Shown: positions 41,131 through 52,400 of the stretch, piece by piece
Layout: each line of letters opens with the position of its first letter
Position numbering within the stretch: the first letter of the stretch is position 1
Source: Ceratopteris richardii
Taxonomy: Eukaryota > Streptophyta > Polypodiopsida > Polypodiales > Pteridaceae
Length of the DNA: 64,000 nt
Assembly (NCBI GenBank): GCA_020310875.1
Contig: CM035407.1
Coordinates: forward strand, 90,347,132 to 90,411,131
Direction: 5' to 3'
The notes under the pieces: model-generated
What the model saw: only the letters and a program-made list of their open reading frames with translations
The model's database searches: none
What the model was told of the DNA's origin: nothing
Position numbers and translations under genes: made by a program

Positions 41131-41465
41131 CTTAGGTTTAAATTAATTGCTTGGTCATAGATCCAATCTTGACCCAAGACTAGAGGTTCAGTGAGATCCT
41201 CATCTTGACACACCAGTACTTTAACTGTCATTGCCTCATCATGAATGTAGAGGGGGAGTTCCACCTCGCCCATGCAAGGGGTTTCCACTCCTCCCAATCC
41301 TATGAGATATGCTTCCACAGGGTTGACAGTCAACTATAATTCTTGACAGTAAGACACTCTAACAGCACTAGTGGCTGCACCTGAGTCAATCAAGGCTCTT
41401 ATGTTCCTTGCACTCTTTCCTTGTCCTATATCTAGGGTTATGAAAGGACGTCTATCGACTATCCT
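41131..41465 (-). CDS. DP3 second retropepsin-like domain (PR2)
   Basis: RPFITLDIGQGK, ALIDSGAATSAVRV with the catalytic Asp at 41385-41387, then YLIGLGGVETPCMGEVELPL, VKVLVCQDEDL and LVLGQDWIYD. The DSGA motif, the central strands and the hydrophobic-LGxDW strand are the hallmarks of retroviral aspartic proteases. It lies downstream of integrase, while the ordinary protease of the same polyprotein lies upstream of RT (Asp at 52338-52340). A TAG at 41334-41336 interrupts it, where DP1 has a Gln codon, so this copy cannot make it. It may process the C-terminal part or be a non-catalytic binding module. Confidence 0.75.
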
Positions 41466-42506
41466 ATGTGAGCTTGTTCCTGCAACTTCACACATGGCCA
41501 TAGGATATCCTTGATCTGCATAGTCATTCGCTCTAGGCTGATCTCTACCTTGCCTTCGTAAGTTCATCATTCTGATGCGTTCTAAAGCTTCTGCTTGAGC
41601 CTCTTCTCGAACTCGCTTTTCTTCCTCCTTGCGTTTCTTAGCAGTGTTGAGTCGGTTAAGCATTTCCTCCGTGAGGGGTTCTTGATACAACTTGACTCTG
41701 CAACCACTAATATAGTTAGGGAGAACATCACCCTCTAATGTGGCCAATTGTACCGCTCCACTCGTGGAGATCCTGTTGATGATCATAGGTCCGTAGCCTC
41801 TCTTTTCTAGCTTCCTTGCGTGTTGTTTCAGTGTATAGACTAAAACTAGATCTCCTGCTTTCAAACCTTTGTCCTTCACATGGGCATCGAAGTATGCTTT
41901 CTGTCTCTTCTTGGCTGCATATATTCCTGCGGCGGCTCTCAGTCTTGTTTCTCCTAATCGTTCAAGGTCAAAGATCCTGGAGGAGAGCTCATGACCTGTC
42001 CATTCATGCTCTTGTGCTACTCTCAATGTAGGAATCAAGAAGTCCAAGGGCAGCACAACGTTTTGGCCAAATACCATCTGAAAGGGAGTGGCTTGGAGTA
42101 CCGTTTTGTAGGCAACCCGGTATGCCCAAACAGCATGGTGTAGTTGTTTGTCCCAATCAGAGCGTTTAGTGTTCACTAATTTCGTCAGTACATTGCATAA
42201 GATCTTATTAGTGCTCTCAGCTTGTCCATTAGCTTGAGGGTGATAAGGGGCAGACTTCTTGTGTATTACCAAGAATTCTTGGAGTAGATTTTCAATCACT
42301 TCATTCAAGAAATGAGTGCCTCTATCACTTACAAGCTCTATAGGTAGCCCATATCTCGTGAATACATTCTCAAACAAGAATTTGGCAGTTGTTTGAGCAT
42401 CGTTCTTTGTCGTAGCCTTTACCTCTACCCACTTAGTGAGATAATCTGTTGCAACAATGATGTATTCCGCATGAGAACCTTTAGCTGGGGGATTAATAGG
42501 ACCTAC
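41466..42506 (-). CDS. DP3 integrase, second part of core and C-terminus
   Basis: Resumes after COP2 with GPINPPAKGSHAEYIIVA, DYLTKWVEVKATTKNDAQ, LVSDRGTHFLNEVIE, SAPYHPQANGQAESTNK (the catalytic Glu is in QAEST), then ATPFQMVFGQNVVLPLDF and the C-terminal part KKRQKAYFDAH / LVLVYTLKQHA. Joined across COP2, minus one copy of CCTAC, the frame is continuous with WGIDFVG at 48975 onward. Inserts the cDNA into the genome; split here by the copia insertion. Confidence 0.87.
42502..42506 (+). repeat. COP2 target-site duplication, left
   Basis: CCTAC directly before the LTR; the same five bases follow the right LTR at 48970-48974. Confidence 0.95.
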
Positions 42507-43539
42507 TGTTGGTGCAGACCAATCACCAATTGAAGGCTTGGAAGGTTAAAGAGTGAAGGAAGAATCAACTATTGAAGCTTGGAAGAAAGACATATTCAGA
42601 GGATAAGAGAAGTGTACACATATGTACATTAGTATAGTCATAGGTGACTTAGATCTTTGTTTGAGTAAGAATCTTGTACAAATTATATATAAATACTTTG
42701 AGAAAAGTCGGGGCATGTATGAGAGCATATGTGACAATATTTAGAAGCCAAGATTGAGGAAGTTAGAAGTCATGAGATAGAGAAAAAGTTAGTTGAGTTA
42801 GCTCTCATCACTCAGTTGTAAAATTTTCTGAGTAATTGAAAATCTTGCGCCCGATGTTTCTGCGTGTTCTCCTTCTACAGTAGATCAATCGTGAAATGCT
42901 TTTGTACAAGTCTAAGTTGGAAGGTGCTTGACCTCTGTACAAAGTTTTAGCTTCCAATTGCAATCAAGCTTAGAGAATTAAGTACAGGAACATTCATATG
43001 TGAAGTGTGTTCACAGGTTCCTAAAACAGGCGCAGATTTCGAAGTTATTGTTTTGATCATTTCTCCCAGCACAGTTTAAAGTTTTGCATGAGTGAGGGCT
43101 TAATCTTTAAGTTGAAAGATAAGCTACTTATGGCTAGAAGCATTTTGTAAAACGGGTTCGACATTGTGAGAACCAAAGTTAAGAAGTTAGGGGTGTCAAA
43201 TCGACTTCTCAGAAGTACAGATTTGGACATAGGTAACTTGTGAAGTAAATTTCTCAAGTTATACTAAGGCTTTTGAAGTAATTCAACTTGGAGGAGATGC
43301 GCAATCTCTAGGAGATGATTCATACAAAGTTTCATAAAAAACTTTACATGTTTGATAGGTCAATGTGGAGAAATAGTGCAGCAGACTGTTCTGTGTTTTA
43401 TCTTTTTCACAGATTTTCTCAATTTTGATAATTTGGAGATTGGACCTCTAATTTAGTGAAGGTTTTGACTTACTCTTGGTATAGAGGTGCTCTAATCACA
43501 AGAGTAGGTTGTTCTTTTGGAGATTAACACTCTCCATCA
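42507..43539 (+). repeat. COP2 5' LTR (1033 bp)
   Basis: TGTTGGTGCAG...CTCTCCATCA, same length as the 3' LTR. TATA box TATATATAAATA at 42683-42694; in the 3' LTR this reads TATGTATAAATA. The short ORFs in it have no meaning. Confidence 0.96.
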
Positions 43540-43540
43540 G

Positions 43541-43552
43541 TGGTATCAGAGC
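43541..43552 (+). other. COP2 primer binding site (initiator Met tRNA)
   Basis: TGGTATCAGAGC one base after the LTR, complementary to the 3' end of plant initiator methionine tRNA. Confidence 0.93.
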
Positions 43553-43762
43553 AGGAGACATCAAAATCAAGGAAAGGAAGGTCCCGACTGCTGCAGATTC
43601 AAGAAGTTCAACATTTGAAGAACTAAGAAGTGAAAGCTTGGAGTCAAAAGCCTGAGGAGAAGACTACTCGACATCAAGAAAGGCAAAAGGAGTCTAATTC
43701 GAAGTAAAGGTACATACATTGTTTTTAAAGCTTGAAGATTTCAATACACAGGTGGATACAAG

Positions 43763-46700
43763 ATGGGAGATGCTCTACAGATAGAGAAATTGGATAGGGA
43801 AAACTATCCTGCATGGTCAATGAGGATGGAAGCTCATCTTATGAGCAAAGATTTAATTGGTTACATCACAGGAGAAGAAGAGAAGCCAGAGTTCAGAGAT
43901 CCTAGTGTTCCAACTAGGGAAGAGTTAGCAGATCTGAAAAATTGGATGAAGAAAGATGCTCAAGCTAGGAGCATTATCTATATGGGAGTCAATGATTACT
44001 TGTTACCTCATATTAGAGGTCTTGAAAGTGCAACTGACATATGGAATGCTTTGGAGGAGCATTTCCAGAACACTACAAAGTCAAGGAAGGCATCCTTATG
44101 GGCAGAGTTTACTACCTTCAAGAAGAAGGCCTCTCAATCCATCTCAGACTATGTAACAAGGATGAAAGATATTGCAGATGCTTTAGGAGCTGTTGATGAA
44201 GACATTGAGGAGGATAAATTGGTAAGGCAAATCCTTACAGGGTTGAGAGGTGATGACAAATGGAAGCCATTTATTTTGTCTACAGAACTATCACTTGACC
44301 ATTTCACTCCTGATTTAAATCAATTGTTAGGTCATATGCTAACATTTGAGCAGGATGTTAAAGGAGATGGTGACAAGAGTACAGGACATGCAATGTACTC
44401 AAAGGACAAGAAGAAGAATAGCAAAGGAAAACAACAAGCAGGTGAAGATGAAGGAACAACTACTCAAGCCAACTTCCTAAGAGGAAGAGGAGGTGGCAAA
44501 GGTAGAGGAAGAGGCAGGAACAACAAAGATGGAGGCAAAGCTTGCTGGATTTGTGGTAAGACAAATCACTTAGCTAATGATTGTTGGCATAATAATCAGA
44601 ATAATGGTGGATACAATCAAAATTATAATTCAAGAGGAAGAGCTGGCAGAAATCAAAGAGGTAATTACAGAGGTAGAGGTGGAAGGAATTACTTTGGAAG
44701 AAATGCAGGTAGAGGATTCCAAAGTCAACAATACAACAACACCTACTACAATTATGCTTCAGATCAAAAGGAAGATTCAACATTGATAATGAATGCAACT
44801 TGTGAAAGGCAGAGTGAAGATCAAAGAGTCTTCTACATTGACTCAGGGTGTAGCAATCACCTGAGTGGTAACATATCTTTGATGGCTGATTTGGAAAGTA
44901 AAGTTTTTAATCATGTTGTTCAAACAGGTGACAACACAAAGCACAATGTGAAGTCAATTGGATCAGTGAAGGCCAAGGATGGAAGCACCTTATTGAGTAA
45001 GTTTTTGTATGTTCCTACAATCCCTAAGAATTTGATAAGTGTAGGTCAAATTGTTGAAAAGGGATATGAAGTAAGGTTCACTAATGATGGAGTATATGTG
45101 GAAGACCCTAGCCAAGGGTATAAACAGATTGTTTCAGGAAAAAAGGAAGGAAGATTATTTACATTGAAGATTCAAGGCAACATTGGTCATGCTATGTTCA
45201 CATATGGAGGTCATAAGATCTCTGAGTTAGATCTTTGGCACAAGAGGCTTGGACATTTCAATGAAAGAGGTATTAAAGATATGGTTAACAATGGTTCAGT
45301 GCTTGGATTGCCTAATGTTGCAGGTCAACATATGACATACAAATGTGAGGCATGTCAATTAGGTAAGGCTCATAAACATTCCTATTCCAAGCATGGTTTT
45401 ATGTACTCAGAGAAGCTTGAGTTGGTACACACAGATGTGTGGGGACCATCAAAAGATTTCAGTATAAATGGATCAAGGTATTATGTGATTTATGTTGATG
45501 ATGCTACTAGGTGGATCACTATCTATGTGATCAAAGATAAGTCAGAAGTGTTTAATACATTTAAACACTATCATGCATATGCAGAAAGAATTACAGGTCA
45601 TAAGTTGAAAAGACTAAGGTCAGATGGAGGGGGAGAGTATTTCTCAAATGAGTTCAGTGATTACTTATGGAATGCAGGTATAAAAAGGGAAGTTACTTGC
45701 AGGTACTCTCCTCAACAAAATGGTGTTGCAGAAAGGAGAAATAGAACAATTGTTGAGTTTGCAAGATCCATGATGAAGGAGAAAAATTGCCCTAATTATT
45801 TGTGGGCTGAAGCTGTAAATACATCCACTTATTTGGTCAATAGGCTACCATGTAAAGCCTTGCAGGGTATGACACCATATGAGGCTTGGTGGGGTAAAAG
45901 ACCTACCTTGGATCATTGCAGAGTTTTGGGTGTGTGGGATATGCATATGTGCCATCACAATTAAGGCACAAGTTGGAGCCTAAAGCTGAAAAGTATGTTT
46001 TCATTGGCTATGATGATAAGCAGATGGGCTATAGATTGTGGAGTCCATCAACAAAGCAATTTATGGTTTCTAAGGATGTTACATTTGATGAACAAAGCAC
46101 TTGGTATGCAGGTACAATCAATATCAATACAGGTGATGAAGAAGAAGTGAGTCAAAGAAAAGGTAAATCAAAAGTTCAAATATTTGATGAGCAAGAGAAT
46201 AATGAAGTGCAGGTTGAAGTGGAAGAGACACCAAGATTTGATCCTGAATGTGAAGAGCCAGAAACCTCAAGGAGTGGAGAACTCAGAAGGTCAACAAGAA
46301 ATAGGTGGCAACCTACAAGGTATAGTTATGATACTTCATTTCTAGCCACAAAAGATTATGCTTATATGGTGAATACAGATGAAGACCCTTCTACATATGA
46401 AGAGGCAAAAGGTAAGGAAAAATGGGAGAATGCTATGCAGGAGGAATATGATGCACTATTGGAGAATCAAACTTGGGATTTGGTTCCTAAACCAAATAGT
46501 CAGAAGATTATTGGATGCAAGTGGGTCTACAAGACAAAAAGGTTTGCAGATGGAAGTGTGTCTAGATACAAAGCTAGACTTGTTGTCAAAGGCTTTGCTC
46601 AAACATATGGTATTGATTATGATGAGACCTATAGTCCTGTGGCAAAGATGACAACCATAAGGACACTTATTGCTATTGCTGCATGTAAAGGTTGGAAGCT

Positions 46701-47928
46701 ATGTCAACTTGATGTGAAAAATGCTTTTTTGAATGGTTACATTTCAGATGATGTATTCATGGAGCAACCTCAAGGGTTCATAGATAAAAGGTATCCAGAT
46801 CATGTGTGCAAGCTCAAGAGAGCTTTGTATGGCTTGAAGCAGGCCCCAAGGGCATGGAACTATAGACTTGTGAAGTTCCTAAAAGAACTTGGTTTTCAGG
46901 TGTCTAAAGCAGATAGTAGCTTGCTTATCAAGGCAAGTGAAAATGGTTTCATATACATGTGCATATATGTTGATGATATAATTCTTACAGGTACAGATGA
47001 AGAAGGAATACAAAAGCTTAAGAGGCAAATGGAAAAGGAGTTCAAGATAAGTGACTTGGGAGACTTATCATACTTCTTGGGCATGGAGATTACATATACT
47101 CAACATGGAGTATTTGTGACCCAAGAAAGGTATTTGAAGAACTTGTTAATCAAGTTTAAAATGGATGATTGCAGGGTAGCACCTACACCAATGGAGGTGA
47201 ATCACAAATTGAGTAAGTATGGAGGTGAAGAATTCAAGGACATGAGACAATATCAGAGTTTGGTTGGTAGTCTTATCTATGCTACTCTAACTAGACCTGA
47301 TTTATCATATGCAGTAGGGGTTTTGTCTCAATTTATGCATTGCCCAAGGAAAGAACATTGGATTGCAGGACAAAGGGTGTTGAGGTACATTAAGGGTACA
47401 CTCAATGAAGGTTTGTATTATGGGTTTACCTCAGATACAAATATCAAAGTTTATAGTGATGCAGATTGGGCAGGTAATCCAGATGATAGAAGATCAACCT
47501 ATGGATACATGTGTTATGTGGGAGATAAGTTAATCTCATGGTGTTCTAAGAAGCAACATACAGTTGCTTTGTCTTCTACAGAAGCTGAGTATAAAGGCAT
47601 GGTTGAAGCTACAAAGGAAGTGATTTGGCTCAAGACCTTGATGAAGAGTCTTGACATTATGCATGGGGTACCAATTATATATGGAGATAACATGAGTTCA
47701 TTGTATTTAGCTGCTAATCCTGTTTTTCATGCCAGGACCAAACACATTGAGATTCAGTATCACTTTCTAAGAGAGAAGGTGATGGATAAAGAGATTGAAG
47801 TAATCCATACTTCAACAAAAGATCAGATAGCTGATATGCTTACAAAAGGCTTGGATGGACCAAAGTTACAAAGGTTCAAAGACATGGCAGGTATAAAGAA
47901 GATAGTGAAGACCTCAATTGATGATTGA
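43763..47928 (+). CDS. COP2 gag-pol with a single one-base frameshift
   Basis: Starts MGDALQIEKLDRENYPAW, the usual copia Gag opening. Order: Gag; zinc knuckle CWICGKTNHLANDC; protease FYIDSGCSNHLSG; integrase HHCC (LWHKRLGHFNERG ... CEACQLGK) and core (VHTDVWGP, VIYVDDATRW, RLRSDGGGEYFS, YSPQQNGVAERRNR); RT (NQTWDLVPKP, YKARLVVKGFAQTYGIDYDE, LDVKNAFLNG, LYGLKQAPRAW, YVDDIILTG); RNase H (VYSDADWAGNPDDRRST, ALSSTEAEYKGM, KHIEIQYHFLRE). Two frames meet at 45924-45927: a TTTT run after AGAG appears to have lost one T, as the expected RVFGCVGYAY is split between frames. Apart from this it is intact over 1.4 kilocodons. The frame ends at TGA 47926-47928, inside the polypurine tract. Confidence 0.93.
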
Positions 47929-47936
47929 GGGGGAGC
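47925..47936 (+). other. COP2 polypurine tract
   Basis: TTGAGGGGGAGC immediately before the 3' LTR. Confidence 0.9.
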
Positions 47937-48969
47937 TGTTGGTGCAGACCAATCACCAATTGAAGGCTTGGAAGGTTAAAGAGTGAAGGAAGAATCAACT
48001 ATTGAAGCTTCGAAGAAAGACATATTCAGAGGATAAGAGAAGTGTACACATATGTACATTAGTATAGTCATAGGTGACTTAGATCTTTGTTTGAGTAAGA
48101 ATCTTGTACAAATTATGTATAAATACTTTGAGAATAGTCGGGGCATGTATGAGAGCATATGTGACAATAGTTAGAAGCCAAGATTGAGGAAGTTAGAAGT
48201 CATGAGATAGAGAAAAAGTTAGTTGAGTTAGCTCTCATCACTCAGTTGTAAAATTTTCTGAGTAATTGAAAATCTTGCGCCCGATGTTTCTGCGTGTTCT
48301 CCTTCTACAGTAGATCAATCGTGAAATGCTTTTGTACAAGTCTAAGTTGGAAGGTGCTTGACCTCTGTACAAAGTTTTAGCTTCCAATTGCAATCAGGCT
48401 TAGAGAATTAAGTACAGGAACATTCATATGTGAAGTGTGTTCACAGGTTCCTAAAACAGGCGCAGATTTCGAAGTTATTGTTTTGATCATTTCTCCCAGC
48501 ACAGTTTAAAGGTTTGCATGAGTGAGGGCTTAATCTTTAAGTTGAAAGATAAGCTACTTATGGCTAGAAGCATTTTGTAAAACGGGTTCGACATTGTGAG
48601 AACCAAAGTTAAGAAGTTAGGGGTGTCAAATCGACTTCTCAGAAGTACAGATTTGGACATAGGTAACTTGTGAAGTAAATTTCTCAAGTTATACTAAGGC
48701 TTTTGAAGTAATTCAACTTGGAGGAGATGCGCAATCTTTAGGAGATGATTCATACAAAGTTTCATAAAAAACTTTACATGTTTGATAGGTCAATGTGGAG
48801 AAATAGTGCAGCAGACTTTTCTGTGTTTTATCTTTTTCACAGATTTTCTCAATTTTGATAATTTGGAGATTGGACCTCTAATTTAGTGAAGGTTTTGACT
48901 TACTCTTGGTATAGAGGTGCTCTAATCACAAGAGTAGGTTGTTCTTTTGGAGATTAACACTCTCCATCA
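47937..48969 (+). repeat. COP2 3' LTR (1033 bp)
   Basis: Near-identical to the 5' LTR; followed by the target duplication CCTAC (48970-48974) and then DP3 integrase. Confidence 0.96.
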
Positions 48970-48974
48970 CCTAC
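48970..48974 (+). repeat. COP2 target-site duplication, right
   Basis: CCTAC, identical to 42502-42506. Confidence 0.95.
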
Positions 48975-51900
48975 GAAGTCTATTCCCCACTTAGAGAATG
49001 CACGTCCACCCATCATAGGTTTCAGTGGCATCTCATCTTTGCGTATAGGATACTGAGTCCTCTGACAGACATCACACCGTTTCACATAGGTATGTGCATC
49101 CATGTGAAGGGTAGGCCACCAGAAGCCCGCAAATAGTATGGCCTTGATCACTCGATCTGGTCCAAAATGCCCTCCTGCTACACCTTGGTGAGCAATTTCT
49201 AAGATCTTAAGATATTCACTTTCATGGACACACAATCTCAGGTAACCATCTTTACCACGCTTATATAGATTATTACCGATGAGTGAGTAATCCTGGGCTT
49301 CTTGTTCTAAACTCCTTTTCCTAGCCAGAGTCATGTCTGGAGGGAATGTGTTTGTCCTCAAGAATGATACTAGAGGTTCACTCCAATTTGGCACAATGGA
49401 TACTTGGTAAAGAGTGGCGTGTTCCACTGGTGGTTTAGTGCCACAGATTGGGCATTCCTTGCACAACTTTTGGACATCAGCTTCTATAGTTGGCCAATGT
49501 ACTCCGAATCTCTTTAGAGTCTGTAAAGTTCGTTGCTTTGAATGGTGTTGCTCTAACGCACCTACATGTGCTAATTGCAACCATTTAGCGTACTCATCCT
49601 CTTCTACGCAACAAGCCAAGATTCCTTGATCTGTGTGCTTGTACATGCTTCCTGCCATGATGTGATACTTTTGGGCTTTTACAACCTCTCTATTCCGTGT
49701 GTTTATCACTGGATGATTAGGCCCGTATGTCAATACTGGTACCAATGGCTTGGCCCACTGCGGTACAACTTCCAAATTAAACAAGTAAGCATCAGGAAGG
49801 TCATCTGACACTCCTTGTGGGGCTTCTCCCGATGTGAGCCTAGAGAGATGATCGGCTCTCAAATGAGTCCTACCCTTCCTTACCACCACTTCAAAGTCAT
49901 ATTCCATGAGCAAGAGAAACCATCTTACTAATCTTCCTGTATTGCATGGCTTATTTACGAGGTATAGCAATGCCTGATGATCAGTAAAAAATTTAAACTT
50001 ATTTGCAAGCAAATAGTGTTTGAATTTCTTAACTGCATATACCATGCCTAAGCCTTCTCTCTCCGTAGTGGTGTAATTCCGTTCAGCCGCATTCAATTAT
50101 CTACTGGCATAGGCAATTGGAAGATCCATATTACCTTCACCAGTGGGTTGTGCAAGCACACATCCAATGGCATAATTGGATGCATCCACGTGAACATGGA
50201 ATGGCTTATTCCAATCTGGTGTGGTCAAGATTGGTGCTGAACATAATCTTCGTTTAAGCTCCTGGAAGGAATTCTCACATTCATCCGTCCACTCAAAGTT
50301 AGTCAGGAGTCCGTACATGGGCTTTGCAATGACAGCATACATGTGTATAAATCGTCGGTAATAGCCACAATGCCCCATGAAAGCTTGTACTTCCTTGACA
50401 TTCTTTGGCCTCGGTAGCTCTGCTATGGCTCTCACTTTCTCTTCGTCAATAGATATGCCATTCTTTGACACTATGTGTCCTAGAATTTTGCCTTGCCTGA
50501 CCATGAAAACACATTTTTCTGGGTTCAGGCAGACTTGATATTCTCTACATTTGTCAAAGATTTGTCTGAGTTCAGGGATATGGGTTTGCCTAATGTTGGA
50601 ATGAGCACAAAGATCATCAACATAGACTTCTAAACTCTTCCTCAAGAACTCCTTAAACACATGGCACATCAGCCTCTGGAAGGTAGCTGGTGCATTGGTA
50701 AGCCCAAATGGCATTACTCTAAAAGCAAAAACGCCCCATTCTGTGGCAAAGGCTGTCTTATGCTGATCCTCTGGAGCTATGGCTACTTGATTGTAGCCCG
50801 AAAATCCATCAAGGAAGCTGTACACTTCCTTGCCTGCCACTCTTTCTAAGAGATGTTCTGTGATGGGAAGCGGATAGTTATCTCGAATCGTGGCGGCATT
50901 AACCTTTTTCAAGTTAATGCACACACGCAGCTTGCCATTCTTCTTGGGCACCACTACGATGGGGGATACCCATTCAGTGTGCTCAATTTCATAGATAAAT
51001 CCAGCTTCGACCAATCTATCTATCTCTTCCTTGATCTTAGCAGCGTAATTATCATTATATGTATAAGGCTTTTGCTTAGAGGGTTTGGCATCTGAGGTCA
51101 TGGGAATAGTGTGTGAGCATATATCAGGGTCGACACCTTTCAAATCCTTGTAACTCCAAGCGAATACATCTCTGTATTCTCTTAGCAAGGCAATCAATTC
51201 GTACTCTTCTTCTTCTGTTAGGTCATGGCCTATGTACGTGCATCTCTCCTCTCCTTCTTCTATGGCCACAACTATTTTCTTGGTGGTTTCTTTGTTATCA
51301 TAGGCCTCTCCTACTTGTGCCTCTCGTTTAGGCATTCTTATCATGACTCTCCTGTCGTCTATCTCATACTTCTTAAAATTTTCCGGGACCTCAAACAAAG
51401 ATTCTTCCTCTTCTGGTGAGACTTCTCTCTTCTTTCGTTTCTTTCCTTCTTCCTTTGGGCTCACATGTGTTGCTAATCTTACATCATTTGTAAGCTCTTC
51501 ATGCCTCTGGGGTTGAAATTCTACTTCATGGAAGTATTCTTCATCTGATGCAAATGGTGGGTCCATAATGATAGACTCGAGATCGGAGTCACTTGCATCC
51601 TCAAATGCATCAGGGCTAGGTTCGCATTCTTCTAAAACTGCCTCTCCCATGATTGGCTCTATGGAGAAGACTGAAATGTCATAGCCATCCTCATCACAGT
51701 GAGGTGTCCATTGTTCTTCATTGATGGCTACGTCCATGGTTGCTAAAATTTCTGCCCAGCCATGGGGTTCAAATTCCTCGTCAGGAAAGACTACAGGTGC
51801 ATAGGCTGGGTCTTGAATGGGTCTATGAGTTTCGTTTGCACCTATTTCTCTGGCCTTTTCTCTCTTCTCTTCCTCTACTGCTACCTTGCACATCCATAAG

Positions 51901-52400
51901 TGAGTGTCTTCATGCATCCATGAGGATCCAGACCCTATGGAATGCACCGATTCTGTATCATCTTTGGCTCTATGGATGGGATTCCATTGGATAGGAGGGA
52001 CATCTCTATGAGAATAATCCTTGAGATTGACTTTGGTCGTAACACCCAAGTGTTGCAAATACAAGGAGTTGGTTCCCCAATCCTGTACCACTTGCAACTG
52101 TCTCATAAATGGTCTTCCCAAAATCATCTCATAGGCATGATTTTTGCTGAAGTCACATATAGCAAAGCTATGCTCAAACTCAACACCACAAGTGGTGAGA
52201 GTTATTCCTTCTAGCAATCCTAAGGGTCTCTCAATATGACCATCGGCCATCTGCAATTTCATCCTCGTTGGCCTAAGTGCTGGCTTGCCCCAACGCTTCC
52301 ATAAGGAGGTGGTGGCAATTGCAACTCCTGCACCTGAGTCCAAAATTGCCTTGGTGGTGTACTCCTGGTAGGTGATGGGAAGATAGGTGTTCCCTTCTTC
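48975..52400 (-). CDS. DP3 protease 1, RT, RNase H and integrase N-terminal part (one nonsense codon)
   Basis: Protease 1: YLPITYQEYTTKAILDSGAG (Asp at 52338-52340) and MILGRPFMRQLQ. A linker with acidic and KKRKK patches follows. RT: VVVPKKNGKLRVC, FLDGFSGYNQVAIAPEDQ, MPFGLTNAPATFQRLM and VYVDDLCAHS (Asp pair at 50613-50618). RNase H: HVHVDASNYAIGCVLAQP, a TAA at 50097-50099 where DP1 has a Gln codon, then TTEREGLGMVYAVKKFKHYL. Integrase finger: GGHFGPDRVI ... CDVCQR, and core start WGIDFVG, cut by COP2. DP4 has no RT in the window, so DP3 and DP1 are the RT references for the family. Confidence 0.88.

Larger units (their letters stand above)
42507..48969 (+). mobile_element. COP2: full-length Ty1/copia element
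   Basis: Two 1033-bp LTRs with TG...CA ends, initiator-Met primer site, gag-pol, polypurine tract and a perfect 5-bp target duplication; 6463 bp in all. The LTRs differ at only about eight positions by my reading, so insertion is recent. It lies on the plus strand inside the DP3 integrase. Confidence 0.96.
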
